From positions 62,001 to 126,000 of the forward strand of contig CAJHZI010000558.1 in NCBI GenBank assembly GCA_905160935.1: DNA of 64,000 nucleotides. The letters run 5' to 3'. Source of the DNA: Enchytraeus crypticus (taxonomy: Eukaryota > Annelida > Clitellata > Enchytraeida > Enchytraeidae). Positions 12,108 to 23,891 of the stretch are shown here, piece by piece. The position numbers and the translations under genes are program-made. Position 1 is the first letter of the stretch; each line of letters starts with the position of its first letter. The notes below the pieces were generated by a model. It was not told the DNA's origin and did not search any database. It saw nothing but the letters and a program-made list of their open reading frames with translations.

Positions 12108-12639
12108 TTGAGGCAGACTGGACCCCCTACGGGAGGCTGACCATATTTTAGTTACTGTTTGAGGCGAAAAAGATCAATCTTGAAGTTTCGTGTCAAATAA
12201 AGGAATCGAATTTTTTCATTTATCTGCAAATGAATTAATTGCATTTTTGGAACTGTAGAGCTATGCATATATACTATATTGTAACTATACTAAATGTAGC
12301 CTATTGTTAGCTATTATACTTTGTAACGATAATTTAGCTGGGCTGGTTAAAATGTTATCTGATTATACATTAGTCGGTAAGTGCAAGGTTCTAATTCAGT
12401 GGTTTCCCCGTAAATGACCTGCTTTCGAGTCCGGAAATTGACGTTAAATCTTTGCTTATAGGCTTTATATTGATAAATTCGTATTTATGGTTATTAGTTA
12501 ATAAATTTGTATTTATGGCTATTAGATTCTTCAAGACCCATGTTGAACTGGGCTAGATTTAATATTTTCATTTAATCCTTTTAAAATTAACTCTCAATAT
12601 TTTAAAGTATCATTTAATCTCTCCTTCTTAAATGCCCGA

Positions 12640-13290
12640 ATGCTCTGTTTTCACGTTTGGGTACGAAGGGATGAATTCATCCCCAATCCCCGCTTGAACG
12701 TGGCTGCTGTGGAATATTTTTCCACCAACTATCGAACCCCAACCCATATTTGTCGCACAAAATGCAGTGGGTTGGACTCCGCTTCAAGCTTAATTTCTAG
12801 TTATTTCATGTGAATTTATTCAACCCCGAATGTGGAAGTTTCTATTGTTTAAACCATCCCAACCCTGCAAGAGACATTTCGCATGTCTGCTACAACAAGC
12901 GGGTAATTAGCCTCGTTAAGAACTGTCGATAGAGTGTTTTAGATGCGGGGGGGGCACTGGCATTGACTGAATCTCAATAGGGGGCAGAGCGAGGGGGTTA
13001 GGGGGATGAATTGGTTGGTTTCTAGCACATGAAGAGCGGAACAACCGTTGAAATAATCGCCGGTTCACACGTTCCCGCTCCACTTCACCTCTTCGCTATA
13101 TTGAATGCCACATCGGTTGTCGCTGCGCTCTCAGTAATAATAGAAACTGCTCGGCGATGGAACGCAAGAGGGGACAAGAGGTTGAGAGAAGAAAAGAACG
13201 AAGATTTCTATAGGCGAAGTGCCCATTGTACTGGTTCTGTTCAAACCAGTCGTCGAGAGGATCCTATGTACAGTCACATATGAACAGGAA
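12640..13290. other. Locally G+C-richer stretch, no clear gene
   Basis: Composition rises well above the surroundings (for example 12,900-13,290) with several CpG. An 84-codon plus frame at 13,029-13,283 has no domain that I recognise and no clear splice context. It might be an untranslated exon or regulatory region of the Frizzled gene 5 kb downstream, but nothing in the sequence proves this. Confidence 0.3.
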
Positions 13291-15046
13291 GGGAATCAAT
13301 TAGGCGAAAATGCTTTATTGAAAACTGTACCGTTCACTGAATTTCACACCCGACATTTATTAAACAGTTTGAAATAAAAGATAAACTGCTTAAATTATTC
13401 TCTCTTAGTTACGCTACGATTTTGGATTAAATTTGGGACTTCGATTCTTTGTAATAAGAGGCCTAATTCTTTCACAGTATACACTAGAAAAGATTTGTAA
13501 AAGGCCTGATAGAGACTCATGGGTCTAATAAGGCCTATAGTGATGATTTAGCTGTATATCTTCTAGCTAGTTAGCTTATCCAGTTTAGCCCATATCTATT
13601 GATTTCAAAGACCCTCACAAATCTTAAACTCAAAACCACGACTGTATGTTCTAACCCTCGCTTAATTAAACCGGCCCTGAAAAGTTGCCTGTGCATATTG
13701 TTAAATAAGTCTATATCAAATATTTTGTTCAAATAATTTCATAAATCTTGCTTCGTAATTTTAAATCTATTTCTAGAGAATTTTTTTCTCTTTGGTATTT
13801 AATGAACCCATTCTCTCAATCTTTTTATAGTTAAGATGCTCTACTTGTACCCTCTAATATTTAGACTCCTCTCACTGGCACTATTGAGATATTACTCCCC
13901 CCCCTCGCCTTCAATCCTCTATTGTTCAAGCAATGAAGAGTTTTTCTCAATCAGCGCCAGAGTGGGCCCTTGAGCCTGTCTACTTCAGGGCTCTATAGTA
14001 TCCCTGTCTCTATTGCTAGGAGAAATTATACGTGGAAGCATTGCGTGTCTGCCTTATTGGGCGCAAGATTAGTTGATGCAAAGATTTTTTAGCTGTTTAA
14101 CTATTTCCAAATTTAGCCAGTAAATTAATCTACTTAAATAATACTAAATAATAGTATTTGTGTATTTGTCAAATTAGCCAGCAATTTAAAATATTTAAAT
14201 TGATATTTAAGTATTTAAATGTCGATAACTTTCTCGATTTAAAAGAAAGCAAATCTGAATTTAAAAAATAAAAAGTATCATTCCACTGATTTTAACCGTT
14301 AAGCTTCGTTTACTATTTATTAACTTTGTCATTTACACAATGAACAAGGTGCATTTTAATCACTTTATTTGTGGCCCAGAGCTCTTCTTAATTGATTCAA
14401 TCACTGCTTTAAATATTTAATAAAATTAATTTTTCATTTCATTCATTTCTGATCTCTTTGAGTTAATAGAAAAAAGCTGTACTGTTTCATAAATACAGTA
14501 ACTTACTGTTCTATTAATCTTTGTGACGGTAGCTAGAGTGTGCCGAGTCGTCTTGAAGAGAAGCATTGCGCTTCTGAACCTTGACGTTAAACACACTACA
14601 ACCTACCTAACCGATCTACCTGTACTATTTCATATAAAGCAATCGAAGTCAAGATGGAGGACGAGAGCAACGGCGAGTAATTTAGCATCCCTGGCTTCAG
14701 CCAACTTGGACCCGGTGTCTCCGTGTATATAAACACTCAGATCTTGATGCACGACAAGTATTTCGGCCAAAACCTTTTGCGTTGCAGTGTTTAATTGAGC
14801 TCATTACAATTAATAAGTTATAATAATAAGATGGTAAATAAAACGAAAAGATATTAGTCAAATAGATCGTCTATTGGTAATTCAGAATAATATAGAAATT
14901 ATTTTTTATGACTAATGGCGTACAGGTATAATTATTTATCTGCTAAAAGTTAGTATGTTTATTCTCATTGCATTTATGCTCATTCAATAGTGTGTCTAGG
15001 ATTGTTTCGATAAAGACAGATCTACTATCCACAAACCTTTTAGCAT
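13291..15046. other. No gene supported
   Basis: AT-rich DNA apart from a short G+C-richer patch at about 14,520-14,740 containing a 69-codon frame. That frame shows no recognisable domain, and atggaggacgag at 14,653 runs into a stop after eight codons. Confidence 0.4.
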
Positions 15047-15049
15047 GTT

Positions 15050-15050
<1 letters not shown>

Positions 15051-15098
<48 letters not shown>

Positions 15099-15440
15099 TA
15101 CTATTATGATTATTATTATTACTATTATATCTTTATTAGCAATAATAGGAATAATAATACTAGTAATAATAATAGTAATTGTAATACTACAACTGCTAGT
15201 AATACGATAGATCTAAAGTCATTCTTTTATCTTGTTTTTTAGCCCAGGGACCTATACAGCCCAGGGCATTAAACATTAAAAAATAAAAAAATAAAATAAA
15301 TAGAAAAAATAATAATAATAACAATAATAGTTATAATAATAGTAATAATAATAATAACAATAATAATAAAAATTATAATAGCAATATCAATAACATTTTA
15401 GAAAGTAATAATAGTAGTAATAATAATAATAGTAATAATG
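15051..15440. repeat. AAT/ATT microsatellite, partly inverted
   Basis: A (TAA)n tract (15,051-15,084) passes directly into (ATT)n (to about 15,100), making a self-complementary block. It is followed by decayed AAT-rich DNA to 15,440. The 80-codon frame here encodes poly-Asn and poly-Ile and is not a gene. Confidence 0.85.
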
Positions 15441-15849
15441 GGTTTACGTCTCTTACTCATACAAGGATTATTTCAGGGATGTCCCCCTTCATACTTCACT
15501 ACAAATAGCTTCACCCAAATAATTTGAAAGAATCATAATTATGCTGAAGAGAAAGAGAAGAGAGTCCCAATCGGTGCCGGTACGGTGATTTAGTAACAGC
15601 CAGGTAAGATTATATAAATCTATGGGGGGAAGAGATATGGTTTAACCTACTGCAGAAAATGGAAATAGTAGAACACGAAAGAAGATCAGGAGGCAGAGAT
15701 TTCCAAAATGTGGGAGCTGAAAAAGAAAAAGAGCTGAAAAAGGAACTGAATATCTGATAAGGTATTGGATAAGGAACATATTTGAATTTGCCAGCAGGTT
15801 GGCATCAGAAAGAACGAAGCTTACAAGAAGGTTGATATTGTATTAAGAG

Positions 15850-16400
15850 ATAAGAAAGGTAAGAAGGCTTAATAAAGAAAATTGTTTTTGAAGGTTAACA
15901 GAGCAATTTAGTCCTTAATTTTTTGAACCACAGGAAGCCAGTGAAAATTACAAGAAGGAAATTGGGTTTGAAACCTAGAGGATCGACAGCCAACAAGTGA
16001 TAGAGAATTTGGGGCACATTGCAGATGCACCAGAACAGAAGAAGTTAAGTCATAAACCAAGAAGTTGCAGTAATAATCAAGTTTAGTAAGAAATATATTA
16101 CGTTAACCAGAATTGTGGCTGCTTTTTCCAAGAAAAACTTTTCACCATGAGTTTAACAGGGAAAGCAAGATTCTGAAAATAGACTGGAGAATTAACTACT
16201 TTGCTTCCTTACTGAGGGGTGCCAATTAAAAGAGGGTTTGAAGGCAACATTTGGCGAACTACAGTTTTGACAGATGATAATTTGAGTTTTAATAATCTAG
16301 ATATTAGCAGTGACTATGTACTGATAATCATATAGGCCTACCTAATCGTAGGCTTGTGGTTGATTTGCTGAGCCAGATAGTTAAAAATTCATGATAAATT
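15850..16400 (-). mobile_element. Heavily decayed LINE relic (CR1/Rex-like C-terminal end)
   Basis: On the minus strand, broken frames read LDYYCNFLVY and then FHWLPVVQKIKD. These match the order and spacing of the LDYCNSLLYG and LHWLPVxxRI motifs that close the reverse transcriptase protein of many CR1-type LINEs. Stops and indels are frequent. The open frames on both strands at 16,499-16,813 lie just upstream of the relic but do not show further motifs. Confidence 0.45.
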
Positions 16401-16979
16401 CCCTTAAACTGCGAAAAACTTCAAATTTGAGCAATTTATCGCTATTTAAATACATCAAAAACGTGTAGAGGTAAGTACTGAGAATGAAGGCTATAGTACT
16501 AGTGTATTCCACTGCCGTTAAGCAATGTTTGCTTGCATCGATTTAGTCTTGGACAATTGCTGCTGTGCGCTTTCATATCTTCATTGCGCAGTACATCGGT
16601 GCTCAATAGCTTCAAACAGTAAGGTTTTGTATGGATACTTTTGTATAGATATTGGAGCAGAATTCTGGTGCATTTCTCTAGTAAATAACGCTGGTAAAAA
16701 ATTCTTATTCGTTTTCTATTTAATGGCTTCAAAGATTTCAGTTGGCTTGAAGCGAAGTTTTGCTGCATAGGCCTATCGATCTCTACTGTAAGTGAAAATA
16801 TCCCTCTGCGCACTGTTACTTGTGTTTTAAAGTAGTCAATTTTTATTTTTACTGTAGAAATGAAACTATTGCATTCGTTATTTATCTCGCTGATAATGCT
16901 CTAAGTAATCTTTTACCACAAATCCATAATTTGATAGTGTCTACTAGGCTATAATTACGTTACTCTAGAGTAGGGAATA

Positions 16980-17225
16980 TGGCGCAACGGTTAGAGAGCT
17001 CGCTTCAGAAGCAATTGGCCTTAGTTCAAAACATAGCTCAGTTAACAACAAATGGATATCCCCTAGGGCTTCTGGAAGGTTCTTCCTTTAGCGTAGAATG
17101 CTGCCAAATAGCGTTGTCAACAGCAGAGATATGATTCATTAATCATGGAAAGGATTTTAAAAACTATTCCGTGAAGCTGTGAAGCTGTCTCGAAGACGGG
17201 CACCGGCCATGACACATCTGTAGTC
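16980..17225 (+). repeat. tRNA-derived SINE, family D
   Basis: The A box is tggcgcaacggttagagagc and the B-box equivalent (agttcaaaaca) is degraded. The distal part shares aatcatggaaaggatt and gcaccggccatgacac with the copy at 124-415. It lies 1 kb upstream of the Frizzled gene in the same direction. Confidence 0.65.
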
Positions 17226-17339
17226 TTTTAAAAATCTCTTAATAGTTTAAATATTATTTAACGTTATTTATCGAATACGAATTTATGCTATATTATGCTA
17301 TATAAACAAAATGCTTTATAACAGAGGTCAGATGATTAT

Positions 17340-17485
17340 GATTATCAAGGAAATCCTAGTGATACGATTATCAATAAAAATCCTAGTGATACGATTATCA
17401 ATAAAAATCCTAGTGATACGATTATCAATAAAAATCCTACTGATTATTATTATCAGCAAAATCCTACTAATCATGATTTTCAAGG
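17340..17485. repeat. 27-bp minisatellite
   Basis: About five units of gatacgattatcaataaaa plus atcctagt. Units at the right-hand edge are diverged. Confidence 0.85.
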
Positions 17486-17519
17486 GGACTCGTAGTGATT
17501 AAGGACACTATGTCTATTG

Positions 17520-17800
17520 GTATAGATTAGCTATTAGCTATGGCTATTAGCTATGGCTACTAGTATAGGCTAGCTATGCTATTGATATGGCTACTAGTAT
17601 AGACTAGCTATGCTATTGCTATGGCTACTAGTTATAGACTAGCTATTAACAATGGCTACTAGTATAAACTAGCTATTAGCTAAGGATACACTAGCATAGT
17701 ATAGACTAGCTAGGCTATTAGCTATGGCTACTAGTATAGACTAGCTATTAGCTATGGCTATTTGTATAGATTAGCTATTAGCTGTGGCTATTCTATCTGG
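17520..17800. repeat. About 30-bp degenerate minisatellite
   Basis: Irregular copies of ctattagctatggctact plus agtatagacta occupy 280 bases. Unit length varies because of small indels. Confidence 0.8.
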
Positions 17801-18257
17801 ACATCTCTGATTAGTGGATTCCTCGTGTTTGTGATTCTAAGTGAATACTAGTGAGCATGATTACTCTGAGAGTTTTATATCTACTCAGTTTCTGCGCTAT
17901 CAACTCTATACTTAAGTTTAAATTAATAGCTTGTAATTTAAATTTAATTAAACTAAATGCTTGTAAATAGTGTTATTATTGTTTCTTTTAGACACCCTAT
18001 CATCAATAAATATCTGGATATCTCTGATTGTGCATTTCTTTAAATATATAAAGTATATTCAGCTATATTTCTTTAATGGGATGATCCATAAGTGCTGCAC
18101 GTAGTGTCGACTTCAATGAAGAATCCATCTCAGTTGCCTTCGAAGCGTTTGAATCAATTGCAGTTCAATTACACAAAGATAAAACAAATTAAAGTGACCA
18201 AAATAGTACTATGTTAGGCTACATGCGTCTTAGGCATCATTCTTCAACGTCAAGATC
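17801..18257 (+). promoter_or_regulatory. Region upstream of Frizzled; possible TATA box
   Basis: TATATAAAG lies at 18,045-18,053, about 205 bases before the start codon. The region is AT-rich, so such a motif is weak evidence. Because the coding sequence is one exon with an in-frame TAG 24 bases upstream of the ATG, transcription could start here or in an unseen upstream exon. Confidence 0.25.
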
Positions 18258-20096
18258 ATGAAGCCAGGCCAGATCTGGGTAGCAATGTATTCGAGAAGCC
18301 TATATGGAATGTTTGCATTGTTGCTGACAGTACTAGGTTCTGCGGAAGCTAGTAAATCGAGCCTAGGATCTCGTTGTTTGGAGATAACGATACCAATGTG
18401 TAGGGGCATCGGTTATAATTACACTTACATGCCAAACCAATTCTACCACGACACCCAAGAAGAAGCGGGGCTAGAAGCCCATCAATTCTGGCCCCTCGTT
18501 GAAACCAGATGTGCCTCGGAGCTGCGATTTTTTCTCTGTAGCATGTACACCCCCATCTGCATCCACAACTACGACCAGCCGCTCCCTGCCTGCAAATCTG
18601 TGTGCGAAAGAGCGAAGTCAGGTTGCGCTCCGATCATGAAGCAATTCGGATTTGCTTGGCCGGAGAGGATGTCCTGCGATAACCTGCCGGACTATGGATT
18701 GGATAGGGACCGGCTGTGCATGCAGTACAACAGCACGGTCAGCGAGGCACCGAGGTCCGTGGCACCGGCTCAGCGCAAGGGATCGAATCAGAGGGATGTG
18801 AGTCTTTTGTCCGCCGAGGAAATACAGTCCTCAGCTGGAGTGACGACTCAGAGGCAAGAAGAAGGCCTTTGTGATTGCAGATTTCCTTTTGTTGCAGTTA
18901 GAAATGAGTCATCGGATGCAATACGTAATTCACTTAAAGAAGAGCATCCTGACGAGATTTGTGAATTAAGATGTGAGGGAATGTATAAACCAGAAGAAAG
19001 GCGTTCGGCGAGATTGTGGCTCGGAATTTGGTCAACATTTTGCTTAATTTCTGCTTCAGTGACTCTTCTAACTTTCTTTCTCGACACACAACGATTCGAT
19101 TACCCCGAGCGTCCTATAATCTATATCGTCATCTGTTATGCGTTTGTAAGTCTGGGTCACATAGTGCGCCTAGCCCAGGAAAACACTGTGGAATGTACTG
19201 AGATATCTGAAAACATTTCCATTATCAGATCAAACTCTGCAAACGGCTCTCTAGTCTGTAATGTCGTCTTTTTTCTAGTATATTTCTTCGGAATGGCCGC
19301 CAACATTTGGTGGATTATTTTATCGCTGACGTGGCTCCTTTCAGCCGGACTGAAATGGGGCAGGGAAGCAGTCTGCAGACTGTCTCACTACTTCCACATT
19401 ACAGCCTGGCTTCTGCCTTCAGTAAAAACCATCGCTATATTTTCAATGACAGCTGTCGACGGAGATCCCTTATCAGGAATGTGTTACGTGGGCAATTCCA
19501 GTAAGAACACTCTGCTCATATTCATTCTGATTCCCCTTGGTGTATATTTAACTATCGGGTCCCTCTTTATCATCGCTGGATGTGTTTCGCTGATGAGAAT
19601 TCGCCGAGCTATAAGAAAGGATGGACTAACAAGAACTGATAAATTGGATAAATTTATAATACGAATTGGAGTATTCTCCTTGCTCCACGCTCTTCCCATA
19701 GCGAGTGTCCTGGCTTGCTACGTCTATGAATATCATCAGAGAATAGCGTGGAAGCATCACGTGATCTGTTCATCCAGCGAAAGTAATTCCGTGGAAAAAC
19801 CGGATCTATCCGTAACAATGTTTAAGTATTTCATGAGTTTGGTGGTTGGAATAACTAGCGGACTCTGGATTTGGTCGGGAAAGACTGTGAACACGTGGCG
19901 GAGTTGTTGCGGTCGATGTTTTGGTTGTCTGTGTGGGCGACGAGAAGGTGGTGAAAGTGAGAGCAACAAGTTGGATTGTAGAAATCTGGATAAGCAACAG
20001 CAACAGTGTCTAACAACCGTTGACAGGTCGGACTCGAGGCTAAATAGATACAGCGATGAATTGGCGAGAGAGAAACTCACGTTTACCAGAATATAA
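18258..20096 (+). CDS. Frizzled receptor, Fz5/8 (Fz2) class
   Basis: A Wnt receptor of the plasma membrane, complete in one exon of 612 codons. An in-frame TAG precedes the ATG and supports the start. A signal peptide covers about residues 11-31. The cysteine-rich Wnt-binding domain has all ten cysteines (40, 48, 85, 94, 101, 112, 116, 123, 140, 154). Its GIGYNYTYMPNQF and CERAKSGCAP segments are typical of the Fz5/8 class. Glycosylation sequons are N54 and N158. Seven membrane segments run from about 252 to 540 (near 252-275, 286-305, 333-363, 378-400, 417-442, 465-490, 519-540). The Dishevelled-binding motif KTVNTW is at 542-547, just after the last segment. The C-terminus FTRI fits a class I PDZ ligand. 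The second extracellular stretch (about 306-332) is longer and less conserved than usual. No frameshift is seen. Confidence 0.96.
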   Translation: MKPGQIWVAMYSRSLYGMFALLLTVLGSAEASKSSLGSRCLEITIPMCRGIGYNYTYMPNQFYHDTQEEAGLEAHQFWPLVETRCASELRFFLCSMYTPICIHNYDQPLPACKSVCERAKSGCAPIMKQFGFAWPERMSCDNLPDYGLDRDRLCMQYNSTVSEAPRSVAPAQRKGSNQRDVSLLSAEEIQSSAGVTTQRQEEGLCDCRFPFVAVRNESSDAIRNSLKEEHPDEICELRCEGMYKPEERRSARLWLGIWSTFCLISASVTLLTFFLDTQRFDYPERPIIYIVICYAFVSLGHIVRLAQENTVECTEISENISIIRSNSANGSLVCNVVFFLVYFFGMAANIWWIILSLTWLLSAGLKWGREAVCRLSHYFHITAWLLPSVKTIAIFSMTAVDGDPLSGMCYVGNSSKNTLLIFILIPLGVYLTIGSLFIIAGCVSLMRIRRAIRKDGLTRTDKLDKFIIRIGVFSLLHALPIASVLACYVYEYHQRIAWKHHVICSSSESNSVEKPDLSVTMFKYFMSLVVGITSGLWIWSGKTVNTWRSCCGRCFGCLCGRREGGESESNKLDCRNLDKQQQQCLTTVDRSDSRLNRYSDELAREKLTFTRI

Positions 20097-20162
20097 ATAC
20101 AGTCGCTTTTGTATAATTATGCAATGCCTATGCACATATGTATATAATTCTAATTATACCGA

Positions 20163-20202
20163 TATTATTTACAATAATATATATATAAACATTCATATAT
20201 TA

Positions 20203-20273
<71 letters not shown>

Positions 20274-20380
20274 CTTGAATATACTACATATGACGTTCCT
20301 GACATCAACCTTGCATGAGGAAACGGACGTTAAACCTTCTTATATATGTACATGTATATATATATATATATTTAATATTA
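20163..20380. repeat. (TA)n tracts downstream of Frizzled
   Basis: Main tract at about 20,200-20,268 and a shorter one at about 20,349-20,372, within the probable 3' UTR region. The second tract abuts the 3' end of the LINE copy at 20,403. Frames with Ile-Tyr repeats here are not genes. Confidence 0.9.
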
Positions 20381-20402
20381 TACTTATATATACATATCTT
20401 CT

Positions 20403-20942
20403 TACAGTGCACCTCCTTACGGCAGATCCGTGACATATGACTCTTCTAACCAATTCTATCCTCAGCCTTCCTTTTTCCTTTTTTAATCTCCAAATATGAA
20501 TTTGTCATCAGATCATCCAGCATCCCGTGTCTCGGTCTTCCTGTAACTATTTCCCCTTGCACTCTGCCTTCTATTGAATTCTTTAGCTAACTATCCCCCA
20601 TATAAGATGTCTTATCCAGCTTTCTTTTTTATTTCTTATCACATTTATTAACTGCCAATCTGTACCGACACTTTCAAGGATTTCGTCAGTTGTAATTATG
20701 CAGTCCAACTAAGCATTTTCATTCTTCTCACATCCACATTTCCAATGCCTCTACTTTCCTTTATTTTCTTTCTTTAACGTCCACGTTTCACATCCGTACA
20801 GACGTGTCGACCAAACCAATGTTTTCATAATCTTTATCTTTGTGTTTTCCCAATGCATTTTATTAGTACTTGTTTCTCTTACGTAAGCCTCTTTTTCCTG
20901 TACAAATCTACATTTTATTTCCGTTTCAAACTTCCCATCATC

Positions 20943-20946
<4 letters not shown>
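20403..20946 (-). mobile_element. LINE family A, decayed 5'-truncated copy
   Basis: Minus-strand frames read MKTLVWSTRLYGCETWTLKK and then, after stops, the conserved end with gaggaagaccgagacacggg-like sequence and cacggatctgccg. The order matches the copy at 39.3-40.7 kb from the LYGCETW motif to the terminus. Several stops and frame changes show it is dead. It is bounded by (TA)n on both sides. Confidence 0.75.

Positions 20947-21000
<54 letters not shown>
20947..21000. repeat. (AT)27 microsatellite
   Basis: 54 uninterrupted bases of alternating A and T, exactly at the truncated 5' boundary of the LINE copy. Confidence 0.95.
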
Positions 21001-21002
<2 letters not shown>

Positions 21003-21136
21003 TATATATATACATAATATTTATTTTATTATTAACGTTCTTACTGTGAGACTGTCTCAAGGACCTATTTCGGCTATGACACTACTATAGAAATTTTCGT
21101 TGTTACTAATAATAATAATAGCAATAATATGTACAT

Positions 21137-21507
21137 CTCTCTCTTTTCAGTACACTGCCAAGTGGCAGGTTCAAGGCACATATTCATACTCAAAGTCTGT
21201 TTTCTCGCTCCATAACAGCACTCCTTAGATCAACAAGTTAATCCCTTCACAAAGTCTATGCCTTATCCATACCTTATGTAGCCTATAGCTTGGGAAGAAT
21301 ATGGCTTCTGAAGTGTTTCCCGTTGCCTTCCTCAGTTAGGTGGATTAATTACCATTTAGTCCTGGGGGAAAATATTTCATGATGAGGTGGGTCCCCTCTT
21401 GCCATCCTCAGCTCCTGCCTTTAGTCGCCTCTTGCGTACACGCGGCAGATTGTTTGCGGTTGCCCTATTCTGCAGTGGCCCAACCACACCCGAGCACAAC
21501 ATGGGGA
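21137..21507 (-). repeat. SINE-like element, family A, full-length copy
   Basis: Tail cagtacactgccaagtggca on the left, head gagcacaacatgggg on the right. It is among the best preserved copies, with cacgcggcagattgtttgcg and ccttcctcagttaggtgga intact. The distal microsatellite is CT-rich on the plus strand, that is (GA)n in the element's own direction. Confidence 0.75.
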
Positions 21508-21949
21508 TATGTACATATGTAGACATTATTGTTATTATTGTTATTATTACTAAAAATTAAAACTTCTATATTATATAATGTTTATATAATGTTAAATAAA
21601 TACAGACTGTATAAATATAATTACATGCCAGACTCCTATAGTGATGGTTATTTATGTCCGCCAGAGGAAGGCCTAGTAACATTTGTCAGTATTATTCAAG
21701 CAAAACTCTCAATGTATCTTGTAAATAATCTTTTTTAAATTAAACTGTTAAACATTTAAATGTTTAGTCTGTTTCATAACCTAAGTTCCTACACTCGTGC
21801 GTGTGTTTAGTTTCTCTTGATTTTATGAACGCGCTATCGTTGAAGGCTGCAAGTCAATTACATTAATATTAACAAGCAAGTCAATATTTCGTCACCTTAG
21901 TTGCTTAGAATGGAAAGTCGAGCGTGCAATGATTCTCTTTCTATCTCTC

Positions 21950-22231
21950 AAGAGTTCTGCCAAGTTGCAGACCTAATGTGCATATTCATATACATATTCT
22001 GCGCTCACGCACCATAAAGAGCACTCTATCGGTCAGCAAATTAATTCTTCCTCAAAAGGGCTACTAACGCCTTATTACATCCTAATATAGCATACTGCTG
22101 GAGAAATATTGAGATTCCGAGGTGGATTCCCTTTGCCTTTGTCAGTGTTTGCTCATTTGCCTCTTACAACACGTGATACACTCACAGTTTACGGTGGGTC
22201 TATTCTTCAGTGGCCCCGAACGCAACACGGG
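21950..22231 (-). repeat. Mosaic SINE-like copy: family B head, family A body
   Basis: The right part (minus-strand head) reads cccgtgttgcgttcggggcc followed by actgaagaatagaccc, as in family B. The left part carries ctgccaagttgcagac, caccataaagagcactct and gtcagcaaattaattc, as in family A. Both segments are diverged, and the junction lies near 22,130-22,150. Confidence 0.55.
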
Positions 22232-23164
22232 ATCTTGGATTTTCTCGGCACGTCTCTAGAGCTAATTCATACGACAGGTGCTGTATACGTGAAGCAGTGG
22301 CCCAATGTCAAACACAGGGCACGTAATGTCCTCAACTTACAAAATAATTTCATTTGAAATAAAGTTCCGTACTATCTCAATTTCTTCCATTACACAAAAT
22401 GTGCTGGAGTTCAAAGGGATCTCGAAATAAAATAGTGAACTTCTAAGATATAATCGAAACATGTCAATGATTTTGTTATTTCATGGCATTATTATCTTTC
22501 CAAAATATGTTGAATTTGAAAAGTTTGTATAAATTTCTTATAATCTCATACTGAGTTTAGTTCTAAATTTAGGCGCTAGGCCAGTTTCAATTTGAAAGAA
22601 CCGTTGCGAGAAGCAGGATATTGTTGAATTATGGCAAATATTAGTCGAATTTCATTGAATTTCTATAGATTGCAACAGGAACAGTGCAATAACTTGAATT
22701 TATAACAACGCAACTGAAGGAAGTAGTCCGTGGTAATGTTAGGAACACCGTCAGCAGACGACATTCGTACCGCTCATAAGAAAATCCTGATGTAAATCTA
22801 ATCATAAGCACTGACCCGTGGAAACATCGATGGGGTCATCGATGTTCAGTAGACAGAAGATAGGCTCCGTGCAGCAAAATCCGTTTAACGTCTATTTCGT
22901 TATCTAACGATGATATTTTTTAAGAGCAGGCCATTAATAGAATTCATTGGCTCGATCGTAAAATAGATGTCAAACATAATTGCGATTTTAACAGTTACTT
23001 ATATTCATGAAAGAAAAAGATCGATTATGTTCTCGCATTCATACTGGAATGATATTTATTGTAAAATACTAAACAAATGAAGATAAAATGTATTCAGAAT
23101 TTTTGTCTGTTTCCGGTATCTACCTCTCAGTTAATTAACAAGTATTTTGTTGTCAACTATCTGG
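22232..23164. other. No gene seen; one short perfect hairpin
   Basis: AT-rich, no coding signal. A 10-bp perfect stem with a GGGT loop lies at 22,823-22,846 (aacatcgatg and its complement). Confidence 0.5.
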
Positions 23165-23290
23165 ACTCAGATGGTATCATGTTGGTAAGTTGTTTGGCAG
23201 TGGACCGGTAGGCGCATGTTCAAATTCTGTACTCTTCGCGTCATTGGCGTGCTTTAAAAACAGGAAACTGACGTTAAACTAGATTTAACC
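23165..23290 (+). repeat. tRNA-derived SINE, family E, diverged
   Basis: The B-box region is catgttcaaattctgtac and the 3' end is gaaactgacgttaaac. The A-box region (atgttggtaagttgttt) is weak. Confidence 0.6.
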
Positions 23291-23891
23291 ATTTTATTTT
23301 TTATTAATTTTCCCTCGTAATTCTTTAAATTATTTCAACTCCCTGAAGTAAAATCAAATTAGGCACTCATTTCTGCAGGCTAATATTCTTCTTGTAATTG
23401 ATATTATAGGTTTAATTATTATTATTATTAATTATTATAGGTTTAATTTAATATGCCTTAATTAGAAGTTGCGTGTAGCTTAAAGAGTTCATGTATAATA
23501 ATTCAAGAAAACATTATGGATAATCTCATCTACATGTATACTATTATGATAGCATATTTTGCAGAATCTTCATCTTTTGTATATACTGTTAGTTATTAAA
23601 TAGACGAATCAACATACGTATAAACGCAACTTAATGATGTAAGTGTCCTAATGTACAGTATGTATTTCTAAGATCTTGCTTCAACGCCATAGTAAATCAT
23701 GTAATAAATTAATAAATTATAAAAAAAGAAACTAAAACAGATATGCCGCTCTCAGAATAATATTTATTTTCCTTCAATTTAATTTTCTTATTGTATCAAA
23801 AAGTCGAATCTCTTCCAAAAAAAGGAAAATTTTCTCTACGCTTTGCAGAAATGTATTAAGCACAGCTGATTACATAAATTATATTAACGCT

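Noticed and set aside
14523..14732. 69-codon plus frame in a G+C-richer patch
   Set aside because: No domain, no splice support, and composition alone is not enough.
16499..16813. Overlapping 104-codon minus and 81-codon plus frames
   Set aside because: Open on both strands, no recognisable motif; at most the upstream part of the decayed LINE.
20056..20433. 125-codon plus frame overlapping the end of Frizzled
   Set aside because: Mostly Ile-Tyr repeats from (TA)n in the Frizzled 3' region.
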